Part shown: piece after piece, positions 58,757-64,000 of the stretch
Layout of the letters: each line of letters begins with the position of its first letter
Position numbering within the stretch: the stretch's first letter is position 1
Source: Clostridia bacterium
GTDB taxonomy: Bacteria; Bacillota; Clostridia; Oscillospirales; CAG-272
Reading direction: 5' to 3'
DNA: 64,000 bases
NCBI GenBank assembly: GCA_017451915.1
Contig: JAFTNJ010000025.1
Coordinates: 1-64,000 of the forward strand
Translations under genes and position numbers: made by a program
The notes under the pieces: model-generated
Databases searched by the model: none
Told to the model about the DNA's origin: nothing
The model's input: only the letters and a program-made list of their open reading frames with translations

Positions 58757-59836
58757 ATGTCTCATCTTACTAAATTTCGCGCAGCCCTGGCAGAAGCCGG
58801 CTACGACGCGGCCATTATTTCGGATAAACGCAATCAACGCTATCTTTCGGGATTTGATTTTGACGACGGTTTGGTGCTGGTTACCCAAAAGCAGTCGTAC
58901 CTGATCACCGATTTCCGCTATGCCGAGGCGGCACGTGCCCAAACCTCCAAGGAGCTTGCCGTAGTGGTTCCCGAGGGGGGAATGATGCTTTGCATTGGGG
59001 GACTTCTGTCTGACAACGGTGCCAAAACCGTTGCTACCGAGGATCAGGCCCTGTCCTGTGCCACCTTCCGCCGCTACTGCGACCTGCTCAAGGACTTTAC
59101 CCTTTCCGGCGGGGCTTCCGAGATTCTTTCCAAGCTTCGCATCTGCAAGGATGCCGAGGAGCTGGAGATCATTGCCAGAGCCCAGGCCGTGACCGACGCG
59201 GCCTTTGAGCACATCATTGGCTGGATCCGTCCCGAGATGACCGAGATCGAGGTGGCTCTGGAGATCGAGTTCTTCATGCGTAAAAACGGTGCCGAGGCCA
59301 TTGCCTTTGATACCATTGCGGTGTCGGGAACCAATTCGGCCCGTCCCCACGGTGTACCCCGCCGTTGCAAGCTGGAAAAGGGCTTTTTGACCATGGACTT
59401 TGGCGCGCGGGTGGACGGCTACTGCTCGGACATGACCCGTACCGTGGTGCTTGGCAAGGCCGATGCCGACATCAAAAAGGTGTACAACACGGTTCTCAAG
59501 GCCCAGACCGCGGCTCTGGAGGCCGCCGCCGAGGGTGTTTCCTGCCGTGAGCTGGATGCCATTGCCCGCAACATTATCAACGGTGCCGGATACGAGGGCT
59601 GCTTTGGTCATTCCCTGGGACACGGCGTGGGTCTGTTGATTCACGAAAATCCCCGCCTTTCCTTTGGTGCCGGGGAGAAGGACGTTCTGGAGCGCGGCCA
59701 CGTGGTAACCTTTGAGCCCGGCATCTACCTGGAGGGCAAATACGGTTGCCGTATTGAGGATATGGCTTGCATCCGTCCCGACGGTAGCTTCTACGATTTT
59801 ACCCAGAGCCCTAAGGATCTGATCGAGCTGTTCTGA
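58757..59836 (+). CDS. M24-family aminopeptidase (Xaa-Pro peptidase-type)
   Basis: 359-aa metallopeptidase that trims X-Pro N-termini or dipeptides in the cytoplasm. The N-terminal creatinase-like domain covers residues 1-125 (ISDKRNQRYLSGFDFD). The pita-bread catalytic domain has metal ligands in MDFGARVDGYCSDMTRT (two Asp), GHSLGHGVGL (His), TFEPGIYLEG (Glu) and RIEDM (Glu). Length matches YqhT/PepQ-type enzymes of Bacillota. The start is ATG 58757 after GGAGAAAGAGG. Confidence 0.92.
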   Translation: MSHLTKFRAALAEAGYDAAIISDKRNQRYLSGFDFDDGLVLVTQKQSYLITDFRYAEAARAQTSKELAVVVPEGGMMLCIGGLLSDNGAKTVATEDQALSCATFRRYCDLLKDFTLSGGASEILSKLRICKDAEELEIIARAQAVTDAAFEHIIGWIRPEMTEIEVALEIEFFMRKNGAEAIAFDTIAVSGTNSARPHGVPRRCKLEKGFLTMDFGARVDGYCSDMTRTVVLGKADADIKKVYNTVLKAQTAALEAAAEGVSCRELDAIARNIINGAGYEGCFGHSLGHGVGLLIHENPRLSFGAGEKDVLERGHVVTFEPGIYLEGKYGCRIEDMACIRPDGSFYDFTQSPKDLIELF

Positions 59837-59851
59837 TAGGAGGAATATTTT

Positions 59852-60610
59852 ATGCTTTTTTCGGAAGCGATTCCCGGCGAGCCCATTGAGGTGGCTTGGA
59901 ATCTGACCATTGCGTTCTGTGATTCCGTGGGATTGCGTGGAACGCCCCGTGCCCTTGCCTTTTTCGTTGGGGCACTGGCCTGTATCATCATCCCGTATTT
60001 GCTGGGAAGCATCAATCCCGCCATTATCTTTTCCAAGCTGATCTATCACGACGATATCCGTCAGCATGGAAGCGGTAACGCGGGAACCACCAATATGCTC
60101 CGCACCTTTGGTCTGAAGGCGGCGGCCTTGACCATGATCTGCGATTTTTTGAAGGCCATCCTTGCCGTATGGCTGGGACGCCTGATCTACGGCGTGGATG
60201 GGGGCGCGTTGGCGATGTTCTTTGTGGTTTTTGGCCATATGTTTCCCATTTTCTATCGCTTCAAGGGCGGCAAGGGGGTTGCCTGTGCCGGTATGGCCGC
60301 GTTGGCGATCCATCCCGTTATTTTTCTGTTTTTGCTGTTCGTCTTTTTGGTGGTGGCCATTGGAACCCGTTTGGTCTCCCTGGCGTCCATCATGTGTGCT
60401 TTGGTGTATCCCATGCTGTTTTATTGGTTCGCCAACGACGGCTTGAACGTTGCTATGGCCTTTTGCACCATGGCTTTCGTTCTCTTTATGCATCGGGAGA
60501 ACTTTAAGCGGATCTGGGCGGGAAAGGAATCCAAGCTGGATCTTTCCAAGTTCCGCATCCGAAAAAAGAAGAAGGACGGCGAGGATTCCGAAACCCCCGG
60601 GCAGGATTGA
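59852..60610 (+). CDS. plsY: Glycerol-3-phosphate acyltransferase PlsY
   Basis: 252-aa membrane enzyme that transfers acyl groups from acyl-phosphate to glycerol-3-phosphate in phospholipid synthesis. Signatures: LLGSINPAIIFSKL, HGSGNAGTTNMLRTFG and FKGGKGVACAGM. About five to seven hydrophobic segments. It is longer than typical PlsY (about 200 aa) because of an N-terminal extension of some 45 residues and a Lys/Asp/Glu-rich tail after residue 215. It lies 15 bp after the peptidase gene; AGGAGG precedes the ATG. Confidence 0.92.
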   Translation: MLFSEAIPGEPIEVAWNLTIAFCDSVGLRGTPRALAFFVGALACIIIPYLLGSINPAIIFSKLIYHDDIRQHGSGNAGTTNMLRTFGLKAAALTMICDFLKAILAVWLGRLIYGVDGGALAMFFVVFGHMFPIFYRFKGGKGVACAGMAALAIHPVIFLFLLFVFLVVAIGTRLVSLASIMCALVYPMLFYWFANDGLNVAMAFCTMAFVLFMHRENFKRIWAGKESKLDLSKFRIRKKKKDGEDSETPGQD

Positions 60611-60622
60611 CGGAGGCAGGGT

Positions 60623-61792
60623 ATGGAGCAAACAATGGTGGCCTTGCTATGCCGTGCTTTTTCGGCGGGGGCGCTGAAAAAGGCGGTATTCTCCAAGCCA
60701 ATGGAGTCGGATATTGTACGTATGACCCTCACCCCGCGGCAGATCGGCGGACGCTTGCGTTTGCAGGCCGAGACCCTGAAGCGGGACAACAAGGCCATGC
60801 ACGAAAACCTGGAGGCGGAGGATACCACCCGTCTGCAGGCACTGGTGGCGGCCTTTGGACAGATCAATCTGCTTACCACCGTGGGCGAGTGCGAGCTTCG
60901 CCGCGCCAAGAGCGGGAAGGTGACTTTGATTGGCGGTGACAAGCTGTCCCGCGCCCTGGCACAGGGGGATGCGCCCCGCGCCGAGGTGCAGAGCAACAAT
61001 CGAAAAAAGACCTATATTTTGAACGGCAGCGAGCCCTTCCTTCGCTTGCTGGACGTGAGCGACGAGAACGGCCGCGTGCGTGATAAAAAGCAATCCAAGT
61101 TCCGACAGATCAACCGATTCCTGGAGCTGATCCGGGATTGCCTGGGGCATCTTCCGGAGGAAGAAGATCTGCGCATCTGCGATCTCTGCTGCGGAAAAAG
61201 CTATCTTTCCTTTGCGGCGTATCACTATTTTGCCAATATCCTGGGACGCCGGGTAGTGATGACCGGTGTGGATCTCAAGCCCGACGTGGTGGAGCATTGC
61301 AATGCCACCGCACGGGCGCTGGGCTTTGACGGTTTGCAGTTTCTTTGCATGGACGTGGGCAAATTCGAGGTCTCGGAGCAGGTGCATCTGGTGATCTCCC
61401 TCCACGCCTGTGATATTGCCACCGACCTGGTGCTCAACAAGGCCTTGGAGTGGCGGGCAAACGTCATTCTTTCCACCCCCTGCTGTCATCACGAAATGAA
61501 TCATATGCTGGACTGTGCCGCGCTTTCCTTTGTGGCAGAGCATTCCATGCTTCGGCAAAAGCTTTGCGACGCCGCTACCGACGCCCTGCGCTTGAAGCGT
61601 ATGGAGGCGGGTGGCTACGAGGTTGCCGCGCTGGAGCTCATTGATCCCGAGGAGACCCCCAAAAACATCATGCTGCGCGGTTTGCGCAAGGCAAATTTTG
61701 ATCCCAATTCCGAAAAAGCCCTGCGCCTTCGCGCCGAATATGAGGCGGCCAAAGCCTTTTTGGTGGGCGACGCAACCAAAGGCTATTTTTAA
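60623..61792 (+). CDS. Class I SAM-dependent methyltransferase
   Basis: 389-aa cytoplasmic protein with an N-terminal region of about 180 residues that is likely substrate-binding. A Rossmann methyltransferase domain follows: ICDLCCGKSYLSFAAYH as SAM motif I, MTGVDLKPDVVEHC as motif II, LVISLHACDIATD, and STPCCHHE as the motif-IV-like catalytic patch. The CCGKSYLSF and LHACD patterns resemble METTL25/RRNAD-type methyltransferases, so RNA or protein methylation is likely. GGAGG precedes the ATG; the gap to plsY is 12 bp. Confidence 0.83.
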   Translation: MEQTMVALLCRAFSAGALKKAVFSKPMESDIVRMTLTPRQIGGRLRLQAETLKRDNKAMHENLEAEDTTRLQALVAAFGQINLLTTVGECELRRAKSGKVTLIGGDKLSRALAQGDAPRAEVQSNNRKKTYILNGSEPFLRLLDVSDENGRVRDKKQSKFRQINRFLELIRDCLGHLPEEEDLRICDLCCGKSYLSFAAYHYFANILGRRVVMTGVDLKPDVVEHCNATARALGFDGLQFLCMDVGKFEVSEQVHLVISLHACDIATDLVLNKALEWRANVILSTPCCHHEMNHMLDCAALSFVAEHSMLRQKLCDAATDALRLKRMEAGGYEVAALELIDPEETPKNIMLRGLRKANFDPNSEKALRLRAEYEAAKAFLVGDATKGYF

Positions 61793-61818
61793 GATCAAAC
61801 CGAAAGGAACTCTTTTTC

Positions 61819-62148
61819 ATGTTCAAGCTCTTTAAACGAAAAAGTAAAAATCCCAACAGCAAGCAATACAAGTGGGAAATGGCGCGGCAGATGAGCAACC
61901 ATCACATTCGCTACGTTACCGAGAAGATCAACGACGTGGACGAGGTGGTGGGACGCAACGGTGGCCTGAACATCCGCGATGACGAGTTGATTGTTTTTGC
62001 CTCGGCGGACGTGATTCTGCGTTGCAAGGTCGAGCAAATGCAGGCCTGGGAGCTGCTTTCCAAGGACGGCGTGGTCATCACCGCCCCCGACCTGGAGCAC
62101 GGCGGCGTCGAGCGCACCATCATTGTTTATTATGTTTATTATCGGTGA
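61819..62148 (+). CDS. Small conserved hypothetical protein
   Basis: 109-aa soluble protein with a very basic N-terminus (MFKLFKRKSKNPNSKQYKW) and a compact alpha/beta rest with no motif I recognise (IRDDELIVFASADVILRCK). It lies 26 bp after the methyltransferase gene with AAAGGAA before the ATG, so it is probably in the same operon. Function unknown. Confidence 0.75.
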   Translation: MFKLFKRKSKNPNSKQYKWEMARQMSNHHIRYVTEKINDVDEVVGRNGGLNIRDDELIVFASADVILRCKVEQMQAWELLSKDGVVITAPDLEHGGVERTIIVYYVYYR

Positions 62149-62156
62149 ATAAGGTC

Positions 62157-62199
62157 GTGGGGGAAGGGGAACTTTTTGAAAAAATTCCCCTTCCCCCAC
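62157..62199 (+). terminator. G/C-rich hairpin after the plsY operon
   Basis: Perfect 15-bp stem GTGGGGGAAGGGGAA (62157-62171) / complement (62185-62199) immediately after the stop. No T-run follows, so it may be a dispersed repeat as much as a terminator. Confidence 0.6.
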
Positions 62200-62303
62200 A
62201 CCCCTATCCCCTCAAAAACTTTCACAAAAAAGAGTTGAGGTGGAGGGGGGATGCTTGTGCTTCTGTCCGTAGGGAACGGCGCTTCCAAAAGAGCATCAAA
62301 AAA

Positions 62304-62340
62304 CAGCGTAGCCATACATGAGAGGCTACGCTGCTTTTTA
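62304..62340. terminator. Bidirectional terminator between the plsY operon and MATE gene
   Basis: 10-bp stem CAGCGTAGCC (62304-62313) / GGCTACGCTG (62324-62333), six A before it and CTTTTTATT after it. It serves the minus-strand MATE gene and residual plus-strand transcripts. Bases 62200-62303 hold nothing else. Confidence 0.85.
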
Positions 62341-62353
62341 TTGGATGCGATGT

Positions 62354-63697
62354 TTATTCTTCATCCGGAGTGTTCTTTAAAAAGTGAATGATAAAGGGAA
62401 TACTGATCAGTCCGGTAATGCAATCCGAAATGGGCTGTGCCAAGAGGATGCCGGTCAGCTGCAGGAAATGCACGCCAATCAGCAGGACGGGGATGAGAAC
62501 TGCGCCCGAGCGCAGGATCGAGAGGAAGGAGGCTACTCCGGCCTTGCGGATGCTTTGGTAGAGCATATTGACGGGAACCGAGAGGGGAAGGAAGAGCAAT
62601 CCAACGGTGGCGTAACGCAGGGCGGGGGCACCGATCTCAACAACGCGGGGCTCCTTTTGGAAGATCCGAACGATGGATTCCGCAAAGGCAAAGCCGCCCA
62701 CCGAGAGAAGTGCCACAAGACCAAAGCCGAACACCGTGGTAAAGATCAGTCCCTGCTTTACCCGCTTGTATTTCTTTGCCTGGTAGTTAAAGGAGGCCAC
62801 GGGCTGGAAGCCTTGTCCAATTCCCAAACCTACGCACATCACCAAAGAGGAGAAGCGGTTGACCACGCTGATGGCGGCAATGGCGGCGTCGCCAAAGGGC
62901 TTGGTAAGATTGTTGAGGAGGCCGTTGGAGATCGAGGTCAGACCCTGACGGATCAGGGAGGGGAAGCCGACACGGAGAATTCCCCAGTAAACCTCCGCAT
63001 TGCGGCTGACCTCCTTGATGGAGATCGTGCTCTGCGCCATCTTCAAATAGAGGATCAAAAGGATCAGGAAGCTGATCATCTGGGATACGGCGGTGGAGAG
63101 TCCCGCACCGTAAACGCCCATATGGAAAAACTCAATCAGGATCCAGTCACCAAAAATATTCAGGATACCGCCCGCGGTCAGACCGAACATGGCGTAAAGG
63201 GCCTTGCCCTCATAGCGCAGATTGTTATTTAGAATCAGGGAGCAGATCATAAAGGGGCAGGAGATCAATACCCACATACCGTAGTCGCAGGCATAGGGGA
63301 GAATGGTGTCGGTGGAGCCCAAAAGCCGCATAAAGGGGGCGAGGACCGAAAGTCCGATCACCGTGAGCAGGGTTCCCGCCGCCGCGCCGGTAAAGAAGGC
63401 GGTGGAAACGTAGGTGGTGGCTTCCTTGGTGTCCTTCTCGGCCAGGGCCTTGGAAACAAAGGTGCCCGAGCCGTGTCCCAGCATAAAGGCCACGGCCTGA
63501 ATAATGCATTGCAGGGTAAACAAAATTCCGGTTGCCGCTTGTGCGCTCTCGCCCAGAGTACCCACAAAGTAGGTGTCCGCCAGGTTGTAGATTCCAGTGA
63601 TCAGCATGGAAATCGTGGTGGGGATCCCCAAACGGATGATGAGACTGGAGACCGGGGTTTTGGTCATTTTATCGTAGTACTTGTCCGCGGTGTTCAA
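62354..63697 (-). CDS. MATE-family efflux transporter
   Basis: 447-aa membrane protein with about twelve hydrophobic helices arranged as two six-helix halves. It has the family's N-terminal LIIRLGIPTTISMLITGIYNLADTYFVG and second-half GLGIGQGFQPVASFNYQAKKYKRV. These transporters exchange drugs or metabolites for Na+ or H+. Length is typical. It precedes a partial hydrolase gene on the same strand, 34 bp away, so the two may be cotranscribed. Confidence 0.93.
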   Translation of the reverse strand: MNTADKYYDKMTKTPVSSLIIRLGIPTTISMLITGIYNLADTYFVGTLGESAQAATGILFTLQCIIQAVAFMLGHGSGTFVSKALAEKDTKEATTYVSTAFFTGAAAGTLLTVIGLSVLAPFMRLLGSTDTILPYACDYGMWVLISCPFMICSLILNNNLRYEGKALYAMFGLTAGGILNIFGDWILIEFFHMGVYGAGLSTAVSQMISFLILLILYLKMAQSTISIKEVSRNAEVYWGILRVGFPSLIRQGLTSISNGLLNNLTKPFGDAAIAAISVVNRFSSLVMCVGLGIGQGFQPVASFNYQAKKYKRVKQGLIFTTVFGFGLVALLSVGGFAFAESIVRIFQKEPRVVEIGAPALRYATVGLLFLPLSVPVNMLYQSIRKAGVASFLSILRSGAVLIPVLLIGVHFLQLTGILLAQPISDCITGLISIPFIIHFLKNTPDEE

Positions 63698-63731
63698 CGC
63701 AGATGTCCTCCTTGATTTTAAAATTCTTGGG

Positions 63732-64000
63732 TCATTGCATCAGGGCGCGGCTTTCAAAGTCGCGCAGGGTGGCCTCGTAGCGCTCGGTCTCCTCAAAATA
63801 GGAGAGTCCGTGTCCCGCGCCCTCCACCGTCAAAAGCACCTTTTCGCCGGGAATGGCGTTGTAGATCTCGTGGCACATGGAGAAGGGAACAAAGTCATCC
63901 TCGTCTCCGTGCATGATCATCAAAGGGACCTTGGCGTGCTTCACAGCCTCCAACGCACCGCCGTCGCGGATGGAAAAGCCGCCAAAGATCCGCGCGCCCA
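63732..64000 (-). CDS. Alpha/beta hydrolase, C-terminal part (runs off the window)
   Basis: The reading frame is open from the stop at 63732 to the window edge, so the gene begins beyond 64000; an internal Met at 63953 is not the start. The visible 89 residues contain the acid-bearing PLMIMHGDEDDFVPF (catalytic Asp) and EGAGHGLSY (catalytic His) of serine alpha/beta hydrolases. The nucleophile lies in the missing part. Confidence 0.85.
   Translation of the reverse strand, partial: GARIFGGFSIRDGGALEAVKHAKVPLMIMHGDEDDFVPFSMCHEIYNAIPGEKVLLTVEGAGHGLSYFEETERYEATLRDFESRALMQ

Overview
The window is a stretch of chromosome from an endospore-forming, fairly GC-rich member of the Bacillota, class Clostridia (an Oscillospirales- or Christensenellales-like gut or herbivore lineage is my inference). 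Evidence: SpoIVB, SpoIIGA and pro-sigma-E; PlsY; TTGACA/TATAAT promoters with 17-bp spacers; strong AGGAGG ribosome binding sites; stem-loop plus T-run terminators. I see no tRNA, rRNA, CRISPR array, transposase or phage gene. 57 protein genes are supported; the last runs off the right edge.

The left 40 kb is a series of sugar and sugar-acid catabolic modules, nearly all built as an enzyme operon next to its own AraC-family regulator. (1) 185-9657 (-): sugar isomerase, GlcD-type FAD oxidase, Fe-S protein, class II aldolase, PfkB kinase, IolB, FGGY kinase and a fused EtfB-EtfA, with a divergent AraC at 9812. (2) 10766-14677 (-): SDR, type I dehydroquinate dehydratase, SDR, metallo-beta-lactamase-fold hydrolase and quinone oxidoreductase, with AraC at 14846. 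(3) 16019-19559 (-): galactonate dehydratase (DgoD), SDR, KDPG/KDPGal aldolase and DgoK, i.e. a De Ley-Doudoroff type route, with AraC at 19707. (4) 20528-22861 (-): sialidase-fold protein and DapA/NanA-like lyase, with AraC at 23024. (5) 23950-27817 (-): GH32, fructokinase-like PfkB and GH30, with AraC at 28022. (6) 28891-30901 (+): MDR dehydrogenase and Gfo/Idh/MocA. (7) 30951-36258: GH42-like hydrolase, amidohydrolase and AraC, divergent from a GH172 enzyme. (8) 36340-40558: SDR, glucarate-dehydratase-like enolase and GH10, with AraC at 39761; this block is visibly more AT-rich.

The right part is more mixed. It holds spoIVB (40683-41843, -); a MarR-controlled heterodimeric ABC exporter (42130-46352, +); three tandem, separately transcribed paralogous lipoprotein solute-binding proteins (46626-51560, +); MarR plus an AMP-binding acyl-CoA ligase (51719-53963, +); a Gfo/Idh-ThuA pair with AraC (54037-56792, -); the sporulation pair spoIIGA-sigE (56947-58557, -); M24 peptidase-plsY-methyltransferase-small protein (58757-62148, +); a MATE transporter; and a partial alpha/beta hydrolase.

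Most sugar enzymes lack signal peptides, so they should act in the cytoplasm on imported oligosaccharides or sugar acids. No ABC permease for sugars is present, so uptake must use components encoded elsewhere, possibly with the three lipoproteins. The most unusual items are the Etf-linked eight-gene catabolic operon, the dehydroquinate-dehydratase operon, the SBP trio with matched promoters and start-site palindromes, and several families of intergenic palindromic repeats.
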